Shown one piece after another: positions 25,013 to 31,054 of a stretch of 64,000 nt of DNA. A program made the translations under genes and the position numbers. This DNA is from Lachnospiraceae bacterium. GTDB lineage: Bacteria; Bacillota; Clostridia; Lachnospirales; Lachnospiraceae. Positions within the stretch are counted from its first letter, which is position 1. Each line of letters begins with the position of its first letter. The notes under the pieces are model-generated. The model searched no databases and was not told where the DNA came from. It saw only the letters and a list, made by a program, of their open reading frames with translations. The DNA lies in NCBI GenBank assembly GCA_910574885.1, contig CAJTDD010000006.1, positions 154,756-218,755 of the forward strand, read 5' to 3'.

Positions 25013-25040
25013 TTCATTTTCCTCCAATCTTTTAATTGCA

Positions 25041-25083
25041 GGAAATCCACTACTATGATAAGATATTTCATAGAGGGATTCCC
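25041..25083 (-). promoter_or_regulatory. Inverted-repeat control region of ORF6N cassette 2
   Basis: GGAAATCC at 25041-25048 and GGGATTCCC at 25075-25083 form an imperfect inverted repeat around an AT-rich core with TATCAT on the minus strand, at the same place as in cassettes 1 and 3. Confidence 0.5.
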
Positions 25084-25090
25084 TCATCTG

Positions 25091-25129
25091 AAGCATCCGT
25101 TTAAACCTTGTCCAGAGGAACGGATGCTT
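25091..25129 (-). terminator. Hairpin at the end of RHH gene 2
   Basis: AAGCATCCGTT at 25091-25101 pairs exactly with AACGGATGCTT at 25119-25129, directly after the RHH stop codon. Confidence 0.65.
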
Positions 25130-25130
25130 T

Positions 25131-25298
25131 TCACTTGTCCTTGAGTTTTCTTACTGCTTCTCTTACTCCTTGCGGTCTAGTAAGATGATTATCTGCACAA
25201 TATATATCTAATATCTTTAACGTATCGTCATCAAATCTCACACTAAACTGCGTTTTCTTCGGATTATCAGTAGGTCTACCCATTTTTTTATCGGGCAT
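25131..25298 (-). CDS. Ribbon-helix-helix regulator, cassette 2
   Basis: 55 residues, ATG at 25298 after GTGAGGTGA. It begins MPDKKMGRPTDNPKKTQFSV and continues RFDDDTLKILDIYCADNHLT. The GRP(T/K)(A)DNPK signature is shared with cassettes 1 and 3, but the DNA-contacting strand (TQFSVRF) differs, in line with its different operator. Its stop is next to the hairpin at 25091-25129. Confidence 0.8.
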   Translation of the reverse strand: MPDKKMGRPTDNPKKTQFSVRFDDDTLKILDIYCADNHLTRPQGVREAVRKLKDK

Positions 25299-25302
25299 TG
25301 TC

Positions 25303-25719
25303 TCACCTCACTTTTGAAACCCATAAATACACTATATACTTTTGCGTTTCAAAAGTCAAGCATAAATTAAACTGGGAATGAAGTTCTTTCCCAGTCGGTA
25401 AAAAATCCACCAGATAATCATACACTTCCCACGCCTTGTCCGTGTTTAGGGATTTCGCATGAAGTAACGCTCCTTTTTCCGTCCACAGGTATAAAATTTT
25501 CGCCGTCTTTCCAACAAGGTCGAAATTTTCGACCTTGCATTTAAACTCTCTCAATTCTTGATTTTGCAAAGAAATGTAGTGTTTTCCTTCAATAAATCTC
25601 TCACGATTATTCGCATAATTTTGTTTAATGTGTTTTTCCTCAACTCCATATTCTTTTGCAATCTGTTTCGTTGTTAGAACCCTAATCCCTCTAACCTCTG
25701 TTATTTGCGGCAACTGCAT
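25303..25719 (-). CDS. ORF6N-domain protein, cassette 3 (C-terminus altered)
   Basis: 138 residues from the ATG at 25719 (MQLPQITEVRGIRVLTTKQI), after AAAGGAG. It keeps the ORF6N core (NYANNRERFIEGKHYISLQN) and the conserved LYLWTEKGALLHAKSLNTDK segment. It then runs out of homology after VYDYLVDFLPTGKE into a tail (SQFNLCLTFETQKYIVYLWV) that is read from the promoter region of RHH gene 2. It therefore looks like a copy truncated by cassette recombination. The frame overlaps the promoter of the next cassette. Confidence 0.65.
   Translation of the reverse strand: MQLPQITEVRGIRVLTTKQIAKEYGVEEKHIKQNYANNRERFIEGKHYISLQNQELREFKCKVENFDLVGKTAKILYLWTEKGALLHAKSLNTDKAWEVYDYLVDFLPTGKELHSQFNLCLTFETQKYIVYLWVSKVR
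25311..25359 (-). promoter_or_regulatory. Promoter and operator of RHH gene 2
   Basis: On the minus strand TTGACT (25359-25354) and TATAGT (25336-25331) are 17 bp apart. The arms CTTTTGAAAC (25311-25320) and GTTTCAAAAG (25346-25355) form a perfect 10-bp inverted repeat, of different sequence from that of RHH gene 1. Confidence 0.75.
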
Positions 25720-25754
25720 AAAATAAAATCTCCTTTCAATTTTTCCTGTTGAAA

Positions 25755-25797
25755 GAAGTTCTTTACCATGATAGAATATTTCATGGAAGGAAACTTC
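25755..25797 (-). promoter_or_regulatory. Inverted-repeat control region of ORF6N cassette 3
   Basis: GAAGTTC at 25755-25761 and GAAACTTC at 25790-25797 flank an AT-rich core containing TATCAT on the minus strand. Confidence 0.5.
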
Positions 25798-25803
25798 TAT
25801 GTT

Positions 25804-25839
25804 GAGCAATCGACTGTCTTGGTAGGGTAGCGATTGCTC
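25804..25839 (-). terminator. Hairpin at the end of RHH gene 3
   Basis: GAGCAATCG at 25804-25812 pairs exactly with CGATTGCTC at 25831-25839, at the RHH stop codon. Confidence 0.65.
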
Positions 25840-26012
25840 TATTTTTTTATTTCGGCATAAACCTTTTTTATCCCCTTCATAACGACATCGTATTGAGTTT
25901 GTTTAAGAATTTCGCAACATTCCCTCAACAATTCCTTATCTTTCTTTGTCGCTCTAATCTTTATTTCTTCTGTCTTGGGATTGTCAGTCGGTCTACCTGT
26001 TCGTGGACTCAT
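25839..26012 (-). CDS. Ribbon-helix-helix regulator, cassette 3
   Basis: 57 residues, ATG at 26012 after GTGAGGTGA. It begins MSPRTGRPTDNPKTEEIKIR and continues ATKKDKELLRECCEILKQTQ. The N-terminal signature matches cassettes 1 and 2, but the strand and helices differ. It is followed by a hairpin and the ORF6N gene of the same cassette. Confidence 0.8.
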   Translation of the reverse strand: MSPRTGRPTDNPKTEEIKIRATKKDKELLRECCEILKQTQYDVVMKGIKKVYAEIKK

Positions 26013-26024
26013 ATTTTCACCTCA

Positions 26025-26075
26025 CTTTTGTTCACACATATATATTATATTATATTATGTTCACACAAAAGTCAA
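26025..26075 (-). promoter_or_regulatory. Promoter and operator of RHH gene 3
   Basis: On the minus strand TTGACT (26075-26070) and TAATAT (26052-26047) are 17 bp apart. Outer arms CTTTTG (26025-26030) and CAAAAG (26066-26071) are inverted, and the 8-mer TTCACACA repeats directly at 26031 and 26060. The operator again differs from the other two. Confidence 0.65.
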
Positions 26076-26251
26076 GCATAAATTAAACTAGGAAATAACT
26101 TTCTTCCTAGTTTTATAAAAAAATCCACCAGATAGTCATACACTTCCCACGCCTTGTCTGTGTTTAGGGATTTTGCATGAAGCAAGGCTTCTTTTTCTGT
26201 CCAGAGGTAGAGGTGACTCGCCCTATTTCCAACGAGGTGAAGATTCCTTAC
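26072..26251 (-). pseudogene. C-terminal fragment of a fourth ORF6N gene
   Basis: The open stretch reads VRNLHLVGNRASHLYLWTEK, then EALLHAKSLNTDKAWEVYDY and LVDFFIKLG. It is homologous to residues about 60-115 of cassettes 1 and 3 but has no start codon. It ends in the promoter of RHH gene 3, exactly as cassette 3 ends in that of RHH gene 2. Confidence 0.8.
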
Positions 26252-26364
26252 CTACTTAAATTAACCAGGTGACTTTTTGTCACCTGGTTTTTAAACATAT
26301 CCATAAAACCTTGGTGTAATAAAAAAGAAAGCCCGTTCAATTTCCGGACTCTCCAAATTTTACA

Positions 26365-26393
26365 TTGCAATCTTATGCAATTTATCATATAAT
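26365..26393 (+). promoter_or_regulatory. Promoter of a putative antisense RNA (antitoxin)
   Basis: TTGCAA at 26365-26370 and TATAAT at 26388-26393 are exactly 17 bp apart on the plus strand, pointing towards the small toxin gene. Confidence 0.75.
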
Positions 26394-26399
26394 ACAGAC

Positions 26400-26491
26400 A
26401 GAAGAGATGACCGCCCACAAAGTGGTTGACCTCCATATGCAAGTTATAATCCTACCTGCACGGCCAAGCACAAGGTAGGATTATTTATTTT
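26400..26491 (+). ncRNA. Putative type I antitoxin RNA
   Basis: About 90 nt, inferred from the consensus promoter upstream and the terminator hairpin at its end. It is convergent with, and overlaps the 3' end and 3' UTR of, the 31-codon toxin gene, the layout of txpA/ratA-like type I systems. It contains no gene of its own. Confidence 0.6.
26448..26491. terminator. Shared terminator of the toxin mRNA and antisense RNA
   Basis: AATCCTACCT at 26448-26457 pairs exactly with AGGTAGGATT at 26473-26482, followed on the plus strand by an AT-rich run with T stretches. Confidence 0.75.
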
Positions 26492-26580
26492 CGCTTGTTG
26501 TTCCTATCAATGTAGGCAAGCAATGCAACGAGGAACGAACCACCTAAAAATAACAGGCTTAAAACTTCGTATGTACTCAT
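26485..26580 (-). CDS. Small hydrophobic peptide, holin-like type I toxin
   Basis: 31 residues, ATG at 26580 after GGAGGTGGTGCAG. It begins MSTYEVLSLLFLGGSFLVAL and ends in YIDRNNKRK: a single membrane helix with a basic tail. It fits the 'putative holin-like toxin' (Hol-Tox) family found on Firmicutes chromosomes and phages; such peptides depolarize the membrane when over-produced and are silenced by antisense RNA. The antisense promoter and common terminator are visible. It lies inside the phage lysis region, so an alternative role in lysis is possible. Confidence 0.75.
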   Translation of the reverse strand: MSTYEVLSLLFLGGSFLVALLAYIDRNNKRK

Positions 26581-26680
26581 CTGCACCACCTCCCTTCTTG
26601 GGTAAAGTACGGGAGGCTACCACCTTGTAACACGGTCATCTCACTATCATATTATCATTCTGCATGTACTCTTGCAATCA

Positions 26681-26932
26681 TTATTTGGGTACGTCGTATG
26701 TAAGCGCCCTCTGGCTGTCGGACACACCTTCCGTTGTCGGGTCTGTGACGATACCAAGGATAGCAAGCACCCCAAATGCCGCATTCACCACTGCCAGAAG
26801 GTTATTCCCTAACTCCCCAAAATCCAGCTTATATCCGAATGTTGCCGCAGCCGCCTGGACCAGTAGCAATACAGCCGGTATCACAGACATCCAGAAAACT
26901 TTGTTTTTTACCCTTACTCTCCAATTAATCAT
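26681..26932 (-). CDS. Phage holin, phi LC3 family
   Basis: 83 residues, start after AAAGGAGAATGAAG. It begins MINWRVRVKNKVFWMSVIPA and contains two hydrophobic segments and the C-terminal LGIVTDPTTEGVSDSQRALT, the signature of phi LC3-type holins. It permeabilizes the membrane for the endolysin encoded further downstream. The two are separated by the ORF6N array and toxin locus. Confidence 0.92.
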   Translation of the reverse strand: MINWRVRVKNKVFWMSVIPAVLLLVQAAAATFGYKLDFGELGNNLLAVVNAAFGVLAILGIVTDPTTEGVSDSQRALTYDVPK

Positions 26933-26946
26933 ATCTTCATTCTCCT

Positions 26947-27240
26947 TTACTTCCTGATTTCCAGTTCCAATACTTCCTTATACATCTCTGTCACCATGCC
27001 ATTCCCGCCCAGGTCATGGTACGCATTGTACATCTCAATAAAATTTTCTAGCGCATATGACGGGATATGACCTAATGCCACGTACCGGTCATGGTACTCG
27101 ATGAGCTGCACCCGCAAAAGGAGCATGGTCCCCTTGCTATTCGCATCACGGTCTTTTTTCTGAGTTTTAAGCAACCAGACGATATATCCCAGTGCTACCG
27201 GCAGTGATGTGGTGCAAATATTCATTATAAATTGTTGCAT
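26947..27240 (-). CDS. Phage membrane-associated protein next to the holin
   Basis: 97 residues, start after AAAGGAGGTAAATCCG. One N-terminal membrane segment (ICTTSLPVALGYIVWLL) is followed by a charged helical domain (LLLRVQLIEYHDRYVALGHI, MYNAYHDLGGNGMVTEMYKE). Proteins of this size and layout are common ahead of phi LC3 holins in Clostridia phages and may be a second holin or antiholin; the role is not established. Confidence 0.75.
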   Translation of the reverse strand: MQQFIMNICTTSLPVALGYIVWLLKTQKKDRDANSKGTMLLLRVQLIEYHDRYVALGHIPSYALENFIEMYNAYHDLGGNGMVTEMYKEVLELEIRK

Positions 27241-27288
27241 CGGATTTACCTCCTTTTGCGGGGCAGCTATAGAGCCGCCCCTATCTCC

Positions 27289-27414
27289 TTATTCTGCCAG
27301 CTCCGGCACGTCCAGCTCTGCCAGTAGCTCCCTGACCTGTGCCTGGATGCGCTCCGGCACTTGGTCAAATGTCTTTTTTCCCTTAACAATCAAGGTAACA
27401 TATATAACCGCCAC
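27289..27414 (-). CDS. CD1375-like small phage protein, copy 1
   Basis: 41 residues from a GTG at 27414, 5 bp after GGAGGTGAGC. The sequence AVIYVTLIVKGKKTFDQVPE, then RIQAQVRELLAEL, fits the CD1375-like family: a short strand, the KG-KT-DQVP turn and a helix. It lies in the lysis region of Clostridia phages; its function is unknown. Upstream in-frame codons lack a ribosome site. Confidence 0.7.
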   Translation of the reverse strand: MAVIYVTLIVKGKKTFDQVPERIQAQVRELLAELDVPELAE

Positions 27415-27466
27415 CGCGCTCACCTCCTCCCTAAAGACTTTCTGTAATATGAAAAACAGCAGCCCC

Positions 27467-27595
27467 TTAATCAACTTTCTCGTCCTCCTGGTTAAGGATC
27501 CGCTGCACTTCCGCCATTAATTTTTTCGGCACTTGGTCGATTGTCTTTTCTCCTTTGCGTACCAGTATTGCGTATACTTTTGCCATGGAACTCAT
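27467..27595 (-). CDS. CD1375-like small phage protein, copy 2
   Basis: 42 residues, ATG at 27595. It reads MSSMAKVYAILVRKGEKTID, then QVPKKLMAEVQRILNQED. It is clearly paralogous to the next small gene (KVYAxLVxKGxKTxDQVP). A tandem pair of this family suggests duplication. It starts 4 bp after the stop of the preceding gene, so it is co-translated. Confidence 0.75.
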   Translation of the reverse strand: MSSMAKVYAILVRKGEKTIDQVPKKLMAEVQRILNQEDEKVD

Positions 27596-27598
27596 GCC

Positions 27599-28009
27599 TT
27601 ACACCCCCATCCCTTCATACAGTTCACACATTGCCATCTGCAGATCCGTTACCTGCGTCGCTGTCTCCGCGGACATCGTTTTGGCAAGCTCTGCCGCTGC
27701 ATTGGCAGCTACAGCATTGGACTCTGCATCCGTAAGCCGCTGCTCCGTCACGTTTACGGATTTTGTAAGGATGACTGTATTTGTATCCCCCAGAGTCCAT
27801 ACGCCGCCGTATACCGTCCACCCTGGGACGTTGCCTGTCCATTCCCCGTCATCTGTCAGCAGCCCAATGTCTGTCAGCAGGGCCGGGACAGAAAAAATGT
27901 CCTGGAGCTCTTCTGCCGCCTTCCCCTGGAAATCAATTTCCAGCCTTCCATTCGTTACCTCTGCGCGGGCCACATCATATACCGACCCATCAATTAATCT
28001 AATCTTCAT
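27599..28009 (-). CDS. Phage tail-associated protein of unknown type
   Basis: 136 residues, start after GAGAAAGAGG. The first half is beta-rich (MKIRLIDGSVYDVARAEVTN, TVYGGVWTLGDTNTVIL). The second is an alanine-rich helix (TDAESNAVAANAAAELAKTM). It lies between the fibre genes and the lysis genes, where Clostridia phages often encode an accessory fibre or chaperone. Family not identified. Confidence 0.7.
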   Translation of the reverse strand: MKIRLIDGSVYDVARAEVTNGRLEIDFQGKAAEELQDIFSVPALLTDIGLLTDDGEWTGNVPGWTVYGGVWTLGDTNTVILTKSVNVTEQRLTDAESNAVAANAAAELAKTMSAETATQVTDLQMAMCELYEGMGV

Positions 28010-28134
28010 AAAGATTTTCCTCTCTTTCTCAATAAAGGTTATTTTATTTCAGACATAAAAAATAAGACCCACCTGGGTCCGCCCGGATCTCTTTCATTAA
28101 AACTCTTCCTTTCTTTTTCATCCCCGCTACTCAA

Positions 28135-28145
28135 CTAAATGGCAA
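28135..28145 (+). repeat. Inverted repeat (CTAAATGGCAA) at the edge of the alternative fibre cassette
   Basis: The same 11-mer occurs in opposite orientation at 28774-28784, in the same codon phase (Leu-Asn-Gly) of the two fibre C-termini. A further TACT match lies 3 bases upstream in both. Confidence 0.6.
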
Positions 28146-28431
28146 AATAGGGAATAAAGTTTTGTATGCAAAATGGACCTCCTGTACATACGTGACATCT
28201 ACAGTCTTACAAAAGGCTATTACACCGGGCATATCGGATTTATATAGCAACCAAGGCGGCTATGCCGTGCTTTTAACTATGCAGGAGGTTTCTGGTACCC
28301 CGCACGATCAGGTCAAAATACTAAAATACGAGATCCGGAGTGGTAATTTACTCGTTATAAATGCATTTGGCAGCGGGTTTGTTAGCGGGCATATACTTGG
28401 CGTTTCTGTAGCTATTATAAAATGCACTTAA
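28135..28431 (+). other. Alternative tail-fibre C-terminus, silent orientation
   Basis: The plus-strand frame reads LNGKIGNKVLYAKWTSCTYV, continues through ITPGISDLYSNQGGYAVLLT, and ends NAFGSGFVSGHILGVSVAII-KCT with a stop 8 bp from the stop of the minus-strand fibre gene. It has no upstream gene body or ribosome site, is opposite to every other phage gene, and looks like a fibre tip. After inversion between the CTAAATGGCAA repeats it would fuse in frame to the fibre stem. It is therefore read as a phase-variable tip cassette and not as an independent gene. Confidence 0.6.
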
Positions 28432-28439
28432 ACTATAGG

Positions 28440-28964
28440 TTATTTCCAGAAACCGACTAAAAACCATGATACCGTGCGATTGCTATCGGACAAGGTATTT
28501 AAATCCTGCGCATCTGTCTGTAAACCGACAAATCCAGTAACACCGTTGTTATAAACCTCTCCAAAAGTCGTTGCCCTTGTTGCAGCACCTATATTACCCA
28601 TGCTTTTTTTGGTGACAGATATTGAGTATTTTTTGGTTAATACGATTGCCACAGGCAGTGTAAATTCTTTTTGAGCAACATAATTGTTTGTATTTGGGCA
28701 TACAATCTGCCCAAATTCCAAAACAAGGCCATTACCGTATTTTATAGCGGTTCCTGTGGACGAATTAACAATATTGCCATTTAGCGCAGTAATCTTATCA
28801 TCCAGCGCCTTCCCCTGCCGGGCGTCCAGCGCATACCCTGCCGCTGTCGTAAGCAGGTTGTTCACAACGCTTGATGTATTAAGTTTTGTTGCCAAAGCAT
28901 TTTTTATCGGCAGCACACCGTTCTTCCAGAACCGGTTTAGACGGTTCGTCGTTATTACTTTCAT
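28440..28964 (-). CDS. Tail-fibre protein with exchangeable C-terminal tip
   Basis: 174 residues. The stem begins MKVITTNRLNRFWKNGVLPI and has the fibre phrase AAGYALDARQGKALDDKITA. The tip runs from LNGNIVNSSTGTAIKYGNGL to the end (TVSWFLVGFWK). The junction at ITALNG lies exactly at the inverted repeat at 28774-28784, beyond which a second tip is encoded on the opposite strand. The tip would bind a host surface structure. The gene follows the long fibre gene on the same strand. Confidence 0.8.
   Translation of the reverse strand: MKVITTNRLNRFWKNGVLPIKNALATKLNTSSVVNNLLTTAAGYALDARQGKALDDKITALNGNIVNSSTGTAIKYGNGLVLEFGQIVCPNTNNYVAQKEFTLPVAIVLTKKYSISVTKKSMGNIGAATRATTFGEVYNNGVTGFVGLQTDAQDLNTLSDSNRTVSWFLVGFWK
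28774..28784 (-). repeat. Inverted repeat partner (TTGCCATTTAG on the plus strand)
   Basis: Exact reverse complement of 28135-28145. It marks the stem/tip junction of the fibre gene. Confidence 0.6.
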
Positions 28965-28986
28965 TTCTTACAGTCCCCTTCCTTTC

Positions 28987-30462
28987 CTAGGCATATGTGC
29001 CTGCTATAATCTTGTCGATATTTGCATCCGTCTCTTCTTCCAATACAATCCCATCCAGCTTCTTTTTGTCTGCCGCCGACATCAAACCTGCCGCTGATGT
29101 ACTGGCAGCACTGTGGGAATGCCCGGACGACGCCGCCCCGATATCACTAAGGGTCGGTTTGTCAATCGTTGTATACACTCTCACCCATGCTCCCCATGCA
29201 CTATTATAATAGTTGCGTATATAGACCTTAAAACCGGATGTCATATACTCTGCCAGCATCTGAAACGTCCCCGCATGTTTCCCGACAAGCATAAAAAATG
29301 CATTATTTGTCGGTTTATTGCTCATCGTTGCCACCGTCGCATTGGCTGGGCAGTAGTAAAGTCCCGGCGTCATATAACTGTTCAAGTTGGCATTGGCTGG
29401 TATATTTGTGGCATTCAGATAATTGGCATAATTTGCTGTCCCTCCGTTCGCAGGAAGGGAAGAAGGCAATCCCGACACCTGCCCTGCAGAATGGGTATGG
29501 CTTGCTGCCGCGGCGCCAATCACTGCCAGCACCCTGGCCGGACTGATTGCCCTTAACTCAGCTCCGCTCCAGGCCGCAAGCCATGAAGCTGTATCCAGGC
29601 CTGCTTTGGAGTATGCAAAGGTGATTGCAGTATTGTTTCCAGAATCCAAGACTTTTTTAGCAGAGTCTGAATTGACCTGGGCGCCCGCTGCTATGCCATC
29701 TAGCTTTGCCTTGTCTGCCGCCGACATCAAACCTGCCTCTGATGTACTGGCAGCTCCGTAGGTTGTATCCGTCTTAGGCGGCGTATATCCCAGTGCGGCC
29801 GTCACTTCTGCTTTAGTCATTTCCCCCCGGATGGCAGACCCCGTCTTATTCTCCACATTCCCAAGCCCTACATCCGCCTTATTAACACCATGCGGATTAG
29901 ATTTATTATTTACATGCGCATTTAAGGCTTCCGTGCCGGCCTTAGTTCCTATTGCGGCATTCAGGGCATCCACTACAACCTCATTGGCCTCAAGGGCGTC
30001 AGCCACCTCTTCTAATGTATCTAGCGTTGTCGGTGCACCACCGACCAGGTCAGCAACCTTTTTATCAGCATAGGTCTTTGCGCTCTGCAAAGCCGTCGCC
30101 GCCGATCCGCTTGCGTCTGCCCCTACATCGGCTGCAGTCAGATTGATATCAGCTGTCAAAGCGTGCCCGTTAACCGTCCGTGAAGACGGTACTTTCTGGT
30201 TAATCTCCCCCTGCAGCCTGTCCGCCTCTGCTTTCACCGCTTGATTCTGGACAGGATTTCCTGACGTAGCACTTAATGCGGCATCCGTCACTGTCCTGTT
30301 TGCGCCCTCAGCAATCCCGGACAGCTTCACCTTCTCTTCGTCCGTATAGTCATTTTCAGATAATCCTTTCCCAAACTGCTTCCGGACAAAAATATCGTAA
30401 ATCTTTTCTGCAAGGTATGCGGTAAAAGTATTCAGATGTTCGATATCTATCTTTCTTGCCAT
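28987..30462 (-). CDS. Long tail fibre / collar protein
   Basis: 491 residues. N-terminal anchor MARKIDIEHLNTFTAYLAEK; then repeated fibre motifs typical of phage tail fibres (KVPSSRTVNGHALTADINLT, AADVGADASGSAATALQSAK, NPHGVNKADVGLGNVENKTG, ALGYTPPKTDTTYGAASTSE, AGLMSAADKAKLDGIAAGA). A GHSHS/HTHS metal-binding-like segment appears twice. The region MTPGLYYCPANATVATMSNK looks like a receptor-binding domain. The C-terminus carries ETDANIDKIIAGTYA, a motif also found twice in the next protein. It would form a trimeric fibre at the tail tip. Confidence 0.88.
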   Translation of the reverse strand: MARKIDIEHLNTFTAYLAEKIYDIFVRKQFGKGLSENDYTDEEKVKLSGIAEGANRTVTDAALSATSGNPVQNQAVKAEADRLQGEINQKVPSSRTVNGHALTADINLTAADVGADASGSAATALQSAKTYADKKVADLVGGAPTTLDTLEEVADALEANEVVVDALNAAIGTKAGTEALNAHVNNKSNPHGVNKADVGLGNVENKTGSAIRGEMTKAEVTAALGYTPPKTDTTYGAASTSEAGLMSAADKAKLDGIAAGAQVNSDSAKKVLDSGNNTAITFAYSKAGLDTASWLAAWSGAELRAISPARVLAVIGAAAASHTHSAGQVSGLPSSLPANGGTANYANYLNATNIPANANLNSYMTPGLYYCPANATVATMSNKPTNNAFFMLVGKHAGTFQMLAEYMTSGFKVYIRNYYNSAWGAWVRVYTTIDKPTLSDIGAASSGHSHSAASTSAAGLMSAADKKKLDGIVLEEETDANIDKIIAGTYA

Positions 30463-30479
30463 ATATTTTCACCAGCCTT

Positions 30480-31049
30480 TTAAAATGATTGCTCTACGAT
30501 TGCCTGCAGCTCCGCATCCTCAATGACTTCTTCGGATGCCGGGACATCCACATATCTGCCATTGATGATGTCGTCAATGTCTTGCTCGGATGCAGACTCA
30601 AAGATAGAGCCTTCGTCATCTTCGTCTACATAAGTCCCCGCAATGATATGGTCTATATCCGCATCCGTGGCAATACGGTACAGATCGCTCAGGAGCCCTT
30701 TTATCTCCAACAGCAGCGCACCATTCTCCGTATCGTTGATTACGTCCTTGATATCCCCAAACTCAATCTGTATCTGCTGCATTGCCAGATGTATCGCGGC
30801 GATATTCTCTGTTGTCTGGTTCTTGGCATTGTTGCCTTGTTCCTTCGCGTAATCCCCCTGGGACTTCGCATAATTGCCCTGCGCCTTTGCATAGTCTCCC
30901 TGAGCCGTCGCATAGTCCGCCTTTTTTACCGCGTCGATACAGACCAGCTCTGCGATGTCCGCATAAGTCCTCCGAACGTCTTCTCCGTAAATAGCAGTCC
31001 TAAATTCTTGTATCAGCTCCCTTATCCGTTGTTCTAACGCCACTGTCAT
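30480..31049 (-). CDS. Baseplate-linked protein with coiled-coil repeats
   Basis: 189 residues. The N-terminus LEQRIRELIQEFRTAIYGED-VRR is common in Clostridia phage baseplate proteins. A repetitive stretch follows, built on YAKxQGDYAKxQGN (about residues 46-77), then helical sequence, then two copies of a D-x-DIDxIIxGxYVD motif (near residues 133-143 and 160-170). The role is probably structural, between tail endopeptidase and fibres. Start after GCACATAAGGAC is weak, but the frame is tightly packed between its neighbours. Confidence 0.75.
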   Translation of the reverse strand: MTVALEQRIRELIQEFRTAIYGEDVRRTYADIAELVCIDAVKKADYATAQGDYAKAQGNYAKSQGDYAKEQGNNAKNQTTENIAAIHLAMQQIQIEFGDIKDVINDTENGALLLEIKGLLSDLYRIATDADIDHIIAGTYVDEDDEGSIFESASEQDIDDIINGRYVDVPASEEVIEDAELQAIVEQSF

Positions 31050-31054
31050 TGTCC

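Noticed and set aside
26248..26442. 64-codon minus-strand gene
   Set aside because: No ribosome site or domain; it overlaps the consensus antisense promoter and the fourth ORF6N remnant.
28162..28431. Independent plus-strand phage gene
   Set aside because: No ribosome site, opposite to the operon, and the frame extends upstream in phase with the inverted repeat; better explained as an alternative fibre tip.
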